Positions 1 to 8,233 of a stretch of 64,000 nucleotides of DNA are shown here, in pieces. Below the pieces are notes generated by a model, which saw nothing but the letters and a program-made list of their open reading frames with translations, ran no database searches and was not told the origin of the DNA. The translations under genes were made by a program, and so were the position numbers. The DNA comes from Olsenella sp. kh2p3 (GTDB taxonomy: Bacteria > Actinomycetota > Coriobacteriia > Coriobacteriales > Atopobiaceae), in contig FPKD01000001.1 in the NCBI GenBank assembly GCA_900119625.1, forward strand, positions 620,001-684,000, written 5' to 3'. The number at the start of each line of letters is the position of its first letter. The stretch's first letter is position 1.

Positions 1-430
1 TGTCGGTAGTGCTCTTGTAGGTGATCTCGGTGAAGTCCTGGATGGACGCCGCGGCGCTGCTCACGCTCTGGGGCATCATGATGCACAGGGCCGCGATGCC
101 AATGACCACGCAGGCAATGGCGTTCTCGAAGCGCTTGTTCTTGGCGAGGCAATAGCCGACGATGCCCGCAAGAACCACAGTTGCCACATTGAGCGTGCCC
201 TGGGTAATGGCATTGCCCCAGTACTGGGCGTTGGCGAGCGCGTCTCCCGTAAGGAACAGCGGGAAGACCACGTTGTTGATAAGAACCGCGATGCCAGCCA
301 GAATGTAGATGGGCATGACGGTCGCAAAGGCGTCGCGCAGGCTCCTCAGGTGAACCTGGTTGCCTACCTTTGCGGATACTTCCGCAAAGCTGTCGAGAAA
401 TGACTTCTTCTCAGCGGTGTCCTCGGCCAT
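1..430 (-). CDS. PTS sugar transporter EIIC component, cellobiose/lichenan type (5' part only)
   Basis: The gene runs leftward from ATG at 430 and is cut by the window edge; about 143 N-terminal residues are visible. The start follows a GGGGAGAG ribosome site. The protein opens MAEDTAEKKSFLDSFAEVS and then shows hydrophobic membrane segments near residues 29-51, 65-82 and 90-108, typical of the N-terminus of the PTS EIIC (lactose/cellobiose) family, which moves and phosphorylates beta-glucosides with EIIA and EIIB. It lies 37 bp after the GH1 gene on the same strand, so import and cleavage of a phospho-beta-glucoside probably share one transcript. The exact sugar cannot be told from this fragment. 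Confidence 0.8.
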   Translation of the reverse strand, partial: MAEDTAEKKSFLDSFAEVSAKVGNQVHLRSLRDAFATVMPIYILAGIAVLINNVVFPLFLTGDALANAQYWGNAITQGTLNVATVVLAGIVGYCLAKNKRFENAIACVVIGIAALCIMMPQSVSSAAASIQDFTEITYKSTTD

Positions 431-467
431 ATTCTCTCCCCTTTCCAAACTCTCTACCAGAGAAACG

Positions 468-1874
468 CTAGTCGACCACGTGGGTCGTAGCTACCTTTTC
501 GAGCCAGGCGGCAGATTTCTTGGGCCGCCTGTTGTAGTTGTCCTCAAGGTCGACCTCGACAAAGCCGTAGCGGTTCTTGAACGCATTGGCCCAGGACCAG
601 TTGTCGATGACGGCCCAGTAGTGGTATCCACGGCACTTGGCGCCATCCTGGATTGCACGGGCAATCCACTCGAGGTGGCGGCGGACAAAGTCCACGCGGT
701 AGTCGTCTTGGATGACGCCGTTCTCGTCTTTCTTGAGGTCCTCGCGCTCGATGCCAATGCCGTTCTCGGAGACAAACCACTCCAAATCGGGGTACTCGTC
801 GCGCGCCTTCATGGCAAAGTCGTAGAGGCCCTTGGGATAGATCTCCCAGCCGCGGCTCTTGTTCATCTCCGCCTCGGGCCAGACGTAGGGGTCGGCAAAA
901 CGAGGGATGCCGTTCTCGTCCGTGTCCTGGGCGGGAGCCTGGACGCGCTCGGGGTGGTAGTAGTTGCACCCAAGCCAGTCCACCTTGCCATCTGCCAGGA
1001 TGAGCTTGTCCTCCGGTCGGATGGGCAGCTCGATGCCGCGCGAGGCCAGCGTGTCGATGACGTCCTGGGGCAGCTCGCCCTTGGTCACGAGGTCAAGCCA
1101 CCAGCGGTTGCACACGCCATCGGTCATGCGAACTGCCTCGAGGTCTGCGGCGCTGGGGTTCTCGCGCGTATAGGGCGGCGTGAAGCAGTTGATGAGGCCA
1201 ATGCGGGAGTCGTCGAGAAGGCAGCCCTCCTCCTTTGCCGCACGGTACTCGCGAACTGCCAGCGCATGCGCCAGCGAGATGTTGTACTGCACCGAACGGG
1301 CGCGCGCGTAGTTCCTGATGAACGGGTACCACACGCCGTTGGTGTAGCGCTGGTCGGGCTCGACGATGGGCTCGTTGAACGTGAACCAGTAGCGAACCTC
1401 CTTGCCAAAGGCGCGGAACGCCTTGCCCGCGTAGTGCGCATACGCCTCGACAACCTCGCGGTTCTCCCAGCCGCCACGCCTGAAGAGGTACGTGGGCATG
1501 TCGAAGTGGTAGAGGTTCACGAACATCTCGATGCCCACCTCGTGGGCATCGGCGAAGAGCTCGTGGTAGTACTTCTCGCCCTCGGGGTTGATGTTGCCGT
1601 CCTCGTCGAGGAGGCGGCTCCACTGGATGGACGTACGAACCGAGGTGAGGCCCAAAGACTTGAGAAGCACCAGGTCATCGTGGCGACGGTCGGTGAAGTC
1701 GTTCCCCGCGTACGAGCCAACGCGGTTGTGGAAGTCCTCGATCCTCAGGTTGGACCAGGTATCCCACAGGTTCTCGAGCTTGCCACCATCACGCCAATGC
1801 CCCTCGGTCTGCGGACCGGACATCGCAGCACCAAAGAAGAAGTCGTCTGGCAGCTTGTAGGTCTGCTGTGCCAC
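468..1874 (-). CDS. Glycoside hydrolase family 1, probable 6-phospho-beta-glucosidase
   Basis: A 468-residue GH1 enzyme, normal family length. The acid/base glutamate lies in TFNEPIV and the nucleophile in SENGIG. Near the C-terminus, DNWSWANAFKNRYGF carries Ser where ordinary beta-glucosidases have Glu, followed by Lys and Tyr, a pattern known for phosphate-binding 6-phospho-beta-glucosidases. With a PTS EIIC directly downstream, the cytoplasmic substrate is probably a 6-phospho-beta-glucoside such as cellobiose phosphate. I place the start at GTG 1874 because AGGGGGAGG sits 7 bp upstream; the reading frame is open further up to 1931 but that stretch has no ribosome site and adds residues foreign to the family. 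Confidence 0.88.
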   Translation of the reverse strand: MAQQTYKLPDDFFFGAAMSGPQTEGHWRDGGKLENLWDTWSNLRIEDFHNRVGSYAGNDFTDRRHDDLVLLKSLGLTSVRTSIQWSRLLDEDGNINPEGEKYYHELFADAHEVGIEMFVNLYHFDMPTYLFRRGGWENREVVEAYAHYAGKAFRAFGKEVRYWFTFNEPIVEPDQRYTNGVWYPFIRNYARARSVQYNISLAHALAVREYRAAKEEGCLLDDSRIGLINCFTPPYTRENPSAADLEAVRMTDGVCNRWWLDLVTKGELPQDVIDTLASRGIELPIRPEDKLILADGKVDWLGCNYYHPERVQAPAQDTDENGIPRFADPYVWPEAEMNKSRGWEIYPKGLYDFAMKARDEYPDLEWFVSENGIGIEREDLKKDENGVIQDDYRVDFVRRHLEWIARAIQDGAKCRGYHYWAVIDNWSWANAFKNRYGFVEVDLEDNYNRRPKKSAAWLEKVATTHVVD

Positions 1875-1927
1875 CGCTTGCCTCCCCCTTTCCTTCCGGG
1901 CTTTTCCGGATGTTGAGTACATGGTTA

Positions 1928-1964
1928 ACATGTGCTTGTTCTTAACCTCACATGTCAGATTATA
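1928..1964 (-). promoter_or_regulatory. Probable promoter with overlapping operator for the PTS/GH1 operon
   Basis: Reading leftward, a consensus TATAAT lies at 1959-1964 with only a weak -35 element about 15-17 bp before it. Immediately downstream is an inverted repeat, ACATGTG (1928-1934) and CACATGT (1949-1955), with a second nested pair GGTTAA/TTAACC. A palindrome just after the -10 is where a repressor would act. The neighbouring GntR regulator is the obvious candidate. No binding data; inference from position only. Confidence 0.35.
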
Positions 1965-2101
1965 TAGTCAGAACTGTTTTGTCTACATTAGTCACAGGTT
2001 TACTTTAAACGGTAGATATTTAGCGGTGTACGGCAGCAATGCGCACGCATGAGGAGCGCACGGTTTACAGTTGGCATAGCTACTACCGAGAGGGGCAAGA
2101 C

Positions 2102-2821
2102 GTGCTCAAGTACCAAATCGTCATCGATGACCTGCGCCTGGCCATAAAGAACGGGACATACCCCGCCTACTCCCAGCTCCCCTCGGTAAGCAAGCTGTGC
2201 GAGCAGTACGACGTGAGCAAGATCACGATCAACAAGGCACTGGGCGAGCTGGAGGCACAGGGGCTCATCTCGCGCCGGCGCGGTTCCGGCTCGTTCGTGA
2301 AGAAGGTCGAGACCTCCACCGCCGCCCCCGACACGAACGACACCTCCGGCCAGATGACAGGTTTTCTCGCCGAGCACCAGGCACGCGGCGAATCGGTGCA
2401 AACCGTGGTCTACGACTTCTCGGTCGTGCGCCCCCCGCACCACGTTGCCAAGGAGCTGGACGTGGAGGACGACTCGTTCACCTATCACGTTTGCCGCGTG
2501 AGGTGCGCAAACGATAAGCCCCGCGTAATCGAGTACACCTACATGCCCATCGACGTTATTACCGACCTCAAGCTCAGGAACGTGCAGACCTCGATCTACT
2601 CGTTCATCGAGAAGGACCTGGGGCTCAAGATTGCCAGCGCGCACCGCGTCATTCGCGCCGTGATGCCCTCTGCCGAGGAGCGCAAGCGCCTCAACGTGCC
2701 CGAGGGCGAACCCCTGCTCGAAGTCGAGCAGGTGGGCTACCTCGATGACGGGCGGCCGTTCGAGTACTCCGTCTCGAGGCACGTAAGCGACTACGAGTTC
2801 CACTCGATCTCGACGAAGTAG
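2102..2821 (+). CDS. GntR-family (HutC/UTRA type) transcriptional regulator
   Basis: A 239-residue regulator read away from the GH1/PTS genes. Residues about 1-70 form the winged helix-turn-helix (LPSVSKLCEQYDVSKITINK, then GLISRRRGSGSFV), and about 95-235 match the UTRA effector-binding domain, which in this family senses sugar phosphates. I chose GTG 2102, six bases after GAGAGGGG, over an open frame beginning at 2039 that has no ribosome site. The divergent arrangement suggests it represses the beta-glucoside operon until a phosphosugar binds. The effector is not shown by the sequence. Confidence 0.85.
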   Translation: MLKYQIVIDDLRLAIKNGTYPAYSQLPSVSKLCEQYDVSKITINKALGELEAQGLISRRRGSGSFVKKVETSTAAPDTNDTSGQMTGFLAEHQARGESVQTVVYDFSVVRPPHHVAKELDVEDDSFTYHVCRVRCANDKPRVIEYTYMPIDVITDLKLRNVQTSIYSFIEKDLGLKIASAHRVIRAVMPSAEERKRLNVPEGEPLLEVEQVGYLDDGRPFEYSVSRHVSDYEFHSISTK

Positions 2822-2890
2822 GGCGCGGGCTCTCGTCGCCGCGGCGCCTCTCCCCGCCGCCGCACTTCTCGGCGTTGTTTGGCTTCCGGG

Positions 2891-2960
2891 CGATACACAT
2901 TCGCACTCCGAATCTGTGACATCCTGCACGGGTCACAGATTCGGTGCCAAATGTGTATCG
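2891..2960. repeat. 70 bp imperfect palindrome in a gene-free stretch
   Basis: Two matching segments are mirrored: CGATACACAT (2891-2900) with ATGTGTATCG (2951-2960), and CCGAATCTGTGAC (2908-2920) with GTCACAGATTCGG (2932-2944). Only the short intervening pieces differ. There is no T-run, so it is not an ordinary terminator. The rest of 2822-3354 shows no gene, only a 14 bp palindrome at 3084-3097 (TTGGCAGCTGCCAA). Function unknown. Confidence 0.75.
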
Positions 2961-3354
2961 GGCAGCCCGGCACAAGCCATGCGTGGGCGGGACAGCGTCA
3001 TCCGGCGCGCTTCTCAACCCAGTATCTCGCCCAAGAAAATGGACGAGGGCCCACGGACTGATCAGATCCGAAGGCCCCCACTTTTGGCAGCTGCCAAGCT
3101 GTTTAAAGCTCACGCAGGTCGCAGCGCAAGGCCTTTGCCAGTCACGCCGCGCTCCTCTGCTCGATGTATATGATTCCCCATCGTGGCTTTCTCAACCATG
3201 CCACGGGGGCGAGCGGTCCATTTCATCGGAGAAGCACACGCCGCAGACAATTCGCCCACAACCCGGGCTCGCGGCATTCCGCACGCCGGCGCCCGCCTCG
3301 CATGCTCCGATGCGCTACCATGCTGCACGTATGCGATGGCAGCAAGGAGGACCC

Positions 3355-3948
3355 ATGGCTAAGAAGCCCAGCGCAAAGGCTCGCAAGGCGGCCGAGGAGG
3401 CCGTTCGTCAGTCAAAGCTCGACGAGAAGTACGGCAAGCCGCTCTTCTCGCTCACGTACGACATGAACGAGTACGAGCTGGCCCGCGCGGCTAACCTCTA
3501 TGGTCCCGACCGCATGAAGGACATCTTCAACGGAGCCGCCATTCTCTCGCTTGCCCTGCTCATCCTGGCCCTGGTAACCATGGGCGACAACATCCCGCTC
3601 ACCATGATCTTGCTGGTGATTGCCGTGGTCACCTCCTCCATCACCACCAACTGGAGCCGCTTCGCGACCTTCCTCGCCCGAAAGAGCACGCTGGGACTTG
3701 TGGGCGAGAACAACCGACACCACATCGTGGTGACCGAGGACAAGGTGGTCGAGGAGGGACCGGATGACCGCGTTGTCGAGTATCCCCTCTCCGAGCTCAG
3801 GCATTCCCGCTCCAGCGACGAGGCCACCGTTGTCGACTTTGGCGACAAGCGCTGCGTCTACATCCCGCGCGCACCCATGAGCGAGGGACGCTACCAGGCG
3901 CTTGTTCGCTTCTTCCTCGACCACGAGCCCAAGAAGGGCAAGCGCTAG
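3355..3948 (+). CDS. Hypothetical membrane protein with two transmembrane helices
   Basis: A 197-residue protein that starts at ATG 3355, seven bases after AAGGAGG; the open frame upstream to 2944 lacks a ribosome site and crosses the palindrome. It has a charged N-terminus rich in Lys and Ala, two hydrophobic helices near residues 60-76 and 80-95, and a soluble C-terminal half (HHIVVTEDKVVEEGP onward) reminiscent of YcxB-like membrane-attached domains. A perfect 16 bp palindrome (GCGGGAGCGCTCCCGC, 3949-3964) begins right after the stop. Function is not known; the YcxB resemblance is weak. Confidence 0.7.
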   Translation: MAKKPSAKARKAAEEAVRQSKLDEKYGKPLFSLTYDMNEYELARAANLYGPDRMKDIFNGAAILSLALLILALVTMGDNIPLTMILLVIAVVTSSITTNWSRFATFLARKSTLGLVGENNRHHIVVTEDKVVEEGPDDRVVEYPLSELRHSRSSDEATVVDFGDKRCVYIPRAPMSEGRYQALVRFFLDHEPKKGKR

Positions 3949-4068
3949 GCGGGAGCGCTCCCGCATTCGAACACGCGTGACGGCAGGCGACCCCCGAACG
4001 CCGAAACCGGTGATCGTCCCCCGCTCCAACGGGTATTGACTCTGGTAGCGACCAAGGAGGTCCCTGCC

Positions 4069-5472
4069 ATGAGCATTGTTGCCGCATTCGCCGTTCCGCA
4101 TCCGCCACTCATCATCCCGGGCGTAGGCTCCGGCAAGGAGAAGATCGCCTCCACCATCGCCGCGTATGACGAGGTGGGGCGCCGCGTTGCCGAGCTTGCG
4201 CCAGACACCGTGGTGATCTCGAGCCCCCACGCCGTGATGTACGCGGACTACATCCACATCTCCCCCGGGCGCGGCGCCCAAGGCGGCTTCTCCATGTTCG
4301 GGGCGCCGCAGGCCCGCTACGAGGCCGTCTATGACCAGGAGTTTGTTCGCGCGCTCGCACACGCGTGCGCGCAGGAGGGCCTCTCCGCCGGCTGCGAGGG
4401 CGAGCGCGACCCCACGCTCGACCACGGGACCATGATTCCGCTTCACTTCATCCAGCGCCACACCAAGGACTTCCAGGTGGTGCGCATGGGGATCTCGGGC
4501 CTCTCGCCAGAGGACCACTACCGCATGGGCATCCTGGTCCAGCGCGTCGCCCGCGAGCTTGGCAGGCGCGTGGCCTACGTGGCGTCCGGCGACCTTTCCC
4601 ACAAGCTGCTCAAGAGCGGTCCTTACGGCTTTGCACCCGAGGGGCCACAGTTTGACGAGAAGGTCACGCATGCCTTCTCGACCGGCGACCTCCTGCCCCT
4701 GCTCACGATGGACCGCGGCTTTGCCGAGCGCGCCGCTGAATGCGGGCTGCGCAGCTTCCAGATCATGGCGGGCGCGCTTGACCGCACCGCCATCAAGCCC
4801 GAGCTCCTCTCTTACGAGGGGCCCTTTGGCGTGGGCTATGGCGTGGCAGCATTCACGCCCGTGGGCGAGGAGGGCGCGGACGAGAGCCGCGCGCTTCTCG
4901 AGCAGTACGAGGCATTCCACAAGGCAGACCTCGCGCGCCGAAGGGCGTCGGAGGACCCGTACGTCTCTTTGGCACGCCTCTCGCTCGAGACCTATGTGCG
5001 CGAGCGCCGGCGCATTACGCCGGACGAGAAGCCCGGTCTGCCCGCCGAGTTGCTCTCGATCCGCGCCGGCGCGTTTGTCTCGCTCAAGAAGGACGGCGAG
5101 CTGCGCGGCTGCATTGGCACCATTGCGCCCACGCAGGACAACCTTGCCGAGGAGATCTGCGCGAACGCCATCTCCGCCGGTCGACACGACCCACGCTTCC
5201 CGCCGGTCACGGCAGGCGAGATGGACGAGCTCGTCTACGACGTGGACGTGCTTGGCGCGCCGGAGGCCGTGAAGTCCGCTGACCAGCTGGACCCCGAGCG
5301 CTATGGCGTCATCGTGAGCTGTGCGGATGGCCGGCGCGGGCTTCTCCTGCCAGACCTGGACGGCATAGACACGGTCTCTGAGCAGCTGCGCATTGCGGCG
5401 GCCAAGGGACACATCGACCTCAGACGCGATGACTGCACGCTCGAGCGCTTTGAGGTCGTGAGGCACACGTGA
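4069..5472 (+). CDS. AmmeMemoRadiSam protein: MEMO-like dioxygenase domain fused to AMMECR1
   Basis: A 467-residue fusion. Residues about 1-270 resemble class III extradiol dioxygenase/MEMO proteins (AVPHPPLI, SPHAVMYADY, ASGDLSHK), and about 290-467 are an AMMECR1 domain with the hallmark LRGCIGT. The start at ATG 4069 follows AAGGAGG. The next gene, a radical SAM enzyme, overlaps it by four bases (GTGA), so the two are translated together. This trio of domains is known as the AmmeMemoRadiSam system and recurs across bacteria and archaea. Its biochemical job is unsettled; a role in protein or RNA modification is only a guess. Confidence 0.88.
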   Translation: MSIVAAFAVPHPPLIIPGVGSGKEKIASTIAAYDEVGRRVAELAPDTVVISSPHAVMYADYIHISPGRGAQGGFSMFGAPQARYEAVYDQEFVRALAHACAQEGLSAGCEGERDPTLDHGTMIPLHFIQRHTKDFQVVRMGISGLSPEDHYRMGILVQRVARELGRRVAYVASGDLSHKLLKSGPYGFAPEGPQFDEKVTHAFSTGDLLPLLTMDRGFAERAAECGLRSFQIMAGALDRTAIKPELLSYEGPFGVGYGVAAFTPVGEEGADESRALLEQYEAFHKADLARRRASEDPYVSLARLSLETYVRERRRITPDEKPGLPAELLSIRAGAFVSLKKDGELRGCIGTIAPTQDNLAEEICANAISAGRHDPRFPPVTAGEMDELVYDVDVLGAPEAVKSADQLDPERYGVIVSCADGRRGLLLPDLDGIDTVSEQLRIAAAKGHIDLRRDDCTLERFEVVRHT

Positions 5473-6314
5473 GCCGTAGCGCAACATGCGACGTCTGCTG
5501 GCGCCACTGCGCAATTCCCGAAGGCGGCGCGGGCTTTTGCCGTGCGCGCACCTGCCAGGATGGCTGCGTGGTGGCAGAGAACTACGGCAGGCTCACCTCT
5601 GTGGCGATAGACCCCGTCGAGAAGAAGCCGCTGGCAGAGTGGCATCCCGGCGCACGCGTGCTCTCGGTTGGGAGCTATGGGTGCAACATGCGCTGCCCGT
5701 TCTGCCAGAACCACGAGATATCGCAGGCGGGCGCAGGCGGCGTGCCCTGGCGCGAGGTCTTGCCGCAGGAGCTTGTGGACCTGGCTCTGGAGTGCGCCGA
5801 GCGCGACCCGAGCGTCATTGGCATTGCGCACACGTACAACGAGCCGCTGGTTGGCTGGGAGTACGTGCAGGACTGCTCGATTCTGGCCCGTAGGGCGGGC
5901 CTTGCCAACGTGCTGGTGTCAAACGGCTGCGTCAGTGCCCACGTGGTCGACAATCTGGCACCGCTCATCGACGCCGCGAACATCGACCTCAAGTGCTTCT
6001 CGGCCGATGGATACCGCGAGCTGGGTGGCAGCTTTGAGGACGTGCATCACACCATCGAGGTACTGGGGACGAGCAAGACGTGCCACCTCGAGGTGACCAC
6101 CCTCGTGGTGCCCGGGGTGAGCGACTCCGAGGCCGCCATGCGCGAGGGGGCGGTATGGCTTTCCGGCGTGGACGAGAACATCGTGCTGCACGTCACGCGC
6201 TTCTTCCCGCGTTGGCACATGGCCGGTGCCCAGCCCACGCCGGTTGAGACCGTTATGCGCCTCGCGGATGTTGCGCGAGAGTACCTGCCGCATGTCCACG
6301 TGGGCAACTGCTAG
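5469..6314 (+). CDS. amrS: AmmeMemoRadiSam system radical SAM enzyme
   Basis: A 281-residue radical SAM protein. The cluster-binding CxxxCxxC motif is CNMRCPFC, Cys72, Cys76 and Cys79. An extra cysteine-rich N-terminus (CDVCWRHC, C24, C29, C33) is typical of this pyruvate-formate-lyase-activase-like family. It begins with GTG overlapping the stop of the MEMO-AMMECR1 gene, strong evidence for a two-gene operon. The enzyme would cleave S-adenosylmethionine to make a radical on an unknown partner. No T-rich terminator is obvious between its stop and the convergent AAA gene 25 bp away. Confidence 0.9.
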   Translation: MSRSATCDVCWRHCAIPEGGAGFCRARTCQDGCVVAENYGRLTSVAIDPVEKKPLAEWHPGARVLSVGSYGCNMRCPFCQNHEISQAGAGGVPWREVLPQELVDLALECAERDPSVIGIAHTYNEPLVGWEYVQDCSILARRAGLANVLVSNGCVSAHVVDNLAPLIDAANIDLKCFSADGYRELGGSFEDVHHTIEVLGTSKTCHLEVTTLVVPGVSDSEAAMREGAVWLSGVDENIVLHVTRFFPRWHMAGAQPTPVETVMRLADVAREYLPHVHVGNC

Positions 6315-6339
6315 AGGCAGGGGTTGGCTGGCTACCCTC

Positions 6340-7701
6340 CTATTCCCCAATCGCGAATGCTGCGTAGAGAGGCAGCGCTCTTAGCTCAGCACCCGCCTCG
6401 CTGGTGTTACGCGAGAAGTTCTGTTCAGAGAGCCTTATGGCATACGGCGAGCTACCCTCTGCCATAAGGTGTTTCAGACTTCTCGCGCGTACGTTGCGTG
6501 CCGACTTCACCTCAATGGGCACTACCTCTGCGCGGTCATTCTGGAAGATGAAATCGACTTCGCCTCGTGAAGAGTCTTCGTCGGGCATCCAGTAGAACGT
6601 CTTGATGCTGTTCGCCCGCAGAGACTGCATCACGAAGTTCTCAGCCAGCGCGCCACGAAAATCCGACGAGAGCTGCGCGACAAGCGCCGTGTCCAGGAAG
6701 AGAGACGGGGCGATGCCAAACTTCTTAAACATGACCCCCGTATCCGCAACATACACCTTGAAGTAGCTGCCCTCCTCGTCGTTATATGGACTCAGCGGAG
6801 CGCGCGTGTCCTTGGTGAGCTCGTTGCGTGTCACAATTCCGGCAGCCTCAAGCCACTCCAAGGGCTCCAACAGGCGGGAGCGCCTGCCACCACGCACCAC
6901 ATCGGCATACTTGAACTTCTTGGTAGAAGCACGCAGGAGCTGCTTGGGCAGGCTGTCCCAGATGCGTTTGGCGGATATGCCGCTGATGCCATTCTCGGGA
7001 TCGGTCATATCTGCCGTGTAGGTAGCATCAATCTCCGCAAGCTCGTCCATGACCACATCAAGCGAGCCGGTTTCAAGCCACTCGCGGAGCGGTTTGGGCA
7101 TACCTCCCACCACGAGAAAACGGTGATACAAATCAAGCGCGCGTTCATGAAGCACATACGGCTCGCAGCTCCGCGCGTGTTCGCGAATGGCATTTGCCAT
7201 GGGTTTCTCGCCAAACGCCCAGAGGAACTCCTCAAAGTCCATGGGATGCATCTCGAGCTGGCGGACGCCTGATGGAAAAGGAAGCTGACGGTTTTTTGTG
7301 GTCACGCCCAGGAGACTCCCGCTCGCAATGACCCGCCATGGTGAGTCGGCGAAGAACCGCAGAGAGTTTAACGCCTTCTCGGACAGCTGCACCTCGTCAA
7401 AGAAGAGCAGCGCGTGCTCTGGATCCAGAGCGAGGCGCTTGTATTCAGCGATTCTCGACGTAATGCGATTGAGATCATCCGTAGGGCCATCGAAGATTCG
7501 CTCGATGGTCTCAAGATCGGTCTGGAAGTCGAGCTTGACGAGCCCCCTTCCAGCAAGTTCTTGGCCCACGTGCTCTATGACGCTTGTCTTGCCTGTACGA
7601 CGGGCTCCACTAATGAGCAGCGGGTGCATATCCCCACGCTTAAACCAGGCGCGAATAGCGTCCTCGATCTTTCTCTCCATGTAGATGGAACCCTGTGGCA
7701 T
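6340..7701 (-). CDS. AAA ATPase with DUF4143 domain
   Basis: A 453-residue protein of the AAA_14/DUF4143 family. The Walker A motif is GARRTGKTS near residue 35 and Walker B is ALLFFDEVQ near residue 105. The C-terminal DUF4143 part contains GEVDFIFQ and PIEVKSAR, which resemble a PD-(D/E)XK nuclease fold. Family members are widespread and poorly characterised; some sit in defence or toxin-like settings. I chose ATG 7701, eight bases after GGAG, over the open frame starting at 7725. The upstream 120 bp holds three copies of a palindromic repeat, likely its control region. Confidence 0.85.
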   Translation of the reverse strand: MPQGSIYMERKIEDAIRAWFKRGDMHPLLISGARRTGKTSVIEHVGQELAGRGLVKLDFQTDLETIERIFDGPTDDLNRITSRIAEYKRLALDPEHALLFFDEVQLSEKALNSLRFFADSPWRVIASGSLLGVTTKNRQLPFPSGVRQLEMHPMDFEEFLWAFGEKPMANAIREHARSCEPYVLHERALDLYHRFLVVGGMPKPLREWLETGSLDVVMDELAEIDATYTADMTDPENGISGISAKRIWDSLPKQLLRASTKKFKYADVVRGGRRSRLLEPLEWLEAAGIVTRNELTKDTRAPLSPYNDEEGSYFKVYVADTGVMFKKFGIAPSLFLDTALVAQLSSDFRGALAENFVMQSLRANSIKTFYWMPDEDSSRGEVDFIFQNDRAEVVPIEVKSARNVRARSLKHLMAEGSSPYAIRLSEQNFSRNTSEAGAELRALPLYAAFAIGE

Positions 7702-7756
7702 GAGTTTCTCCGTCCCCAGGTGCATTTGTCACGATAATAGAACTGTTTGCCCAGGA

Positions 7757-7838
7757 TGTACACGTTTTTATGTAATTTCGTGTACACGCTGTACACGTTT
7801 TTACGTAATTTCGTGTACACGCTGTACACGAAATTACG
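7757..7838. repeat. Tandem and inverted repeats upstream of the AAA/DUF4143 gene
   Basis: A 33 bp unit that begins TGTACACGTTTTTA and ends CGTGTACACGC occurs twice head to tail (7757-7789 and 7790-7822, one mismatch), followed by a half copy in reverse (TGTACACGAAATTACG, 7823-7838). Units 2 and 3 form a perfect 16 bp inverted repeat with a 3 bp centre (7804-7838). The self-complementary core CGTGTACACG suggests a dimeric DNA-binding protein. It lies 56-137 bp before the start codon of the ATPase, so autoregulation is a fair guess. Confidence 0.8.
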
Positions 7839-7909
7839 CACTGCGAGGAGGCTGTTGCGATACTGTGCCGCGTGATTCCACCGCAGCGGCGATTTCCTGC
7901 GGTTGATAA

Positions 7910-8186
7910 TGCCCCTTCGGCGAGAAATGCGCTCCGGAGAGGGGACTTCGTACGGGATTCCGTACGAGATGAGTCCTCCGGAGAGAAATGGACGCCAGAG
8001 GGAAGACTACGTACAACATCGCTGCGATAAAGAGCCCTCCGGCGAGAAATGGACGCCAGAGGGCGCGTTTCGTGCGCAAGTGCTGCAAAAGGGGCCTCTC
8101 GTGTGCAAAAAAGACGCACGAAAGGCCCCTTTGTACGTGATTGCTGCTAAAACACCTGCTCCGGCGCCAAAAAGACGCCGGAGGTG
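7910..8186 (+). repeat. 60 bp-period hairpin repeat array 1 (five units)
   Basis: Five copies of a hairpin plus linker repeat every 60-61 bp, with loop centres near 7924, 7984, 8045, 8105 and 8166. Each hairpin has an A-rich loop. The last stem is perfect (CTCCGGCG with CGCCGGAG), while the fourth has changed to TCGTGTG with CGCACGA inside GGGGCCT/AGGCCCC, so pairing is kept although sequence is not. Linkers share a TTNGTACN..TGCTGC core. It fills most of 7839-8202, between the 3' end of pgi and the AAA gene's upstream repeats. The same family recurs at three other sites in the window. Confidence 0.82.
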
Positions 8187-8202
8187 AGGTTCTGGTCGCA
8201 GC

Positions 8203-8226
8203 CCGCACGGCCGGACGGCCGTGCGG
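8203..8226 (-). terminator. GC-rich hairpin after pgi
   Basis: CCGCACGGCC pairs with GGCCGTGCGG around a short loop, 8 bp after the pgi stop codon. The downstream leftward sequence is not T-rich, so termination efficiency is uncertain. Confidence 0.5.
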
Positions 8227-8233
8227 CAATCGC

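Noticed and set aside
360-1916. A 518-codon open frame opposite the GH1 gene
   Set aside because: Same antisense effect of high GC; the - strand frame has GH1 catalytic motifs and a proper ribosome site.
2915-2937. CRP-type binding site (TGTGA...TCACA)
   Set aside because: The half-sites are 13 bp apart instead of 6, and they belong to a much longer palindrome.
7910-8186. CRISPR array (regular ~60 bp period)
   Set aside because: The repeated part is not constant, the intervening parts are related to each other rather than unique, and no cas genes are present. The structure is a degenerate tandem hairpin repeat.
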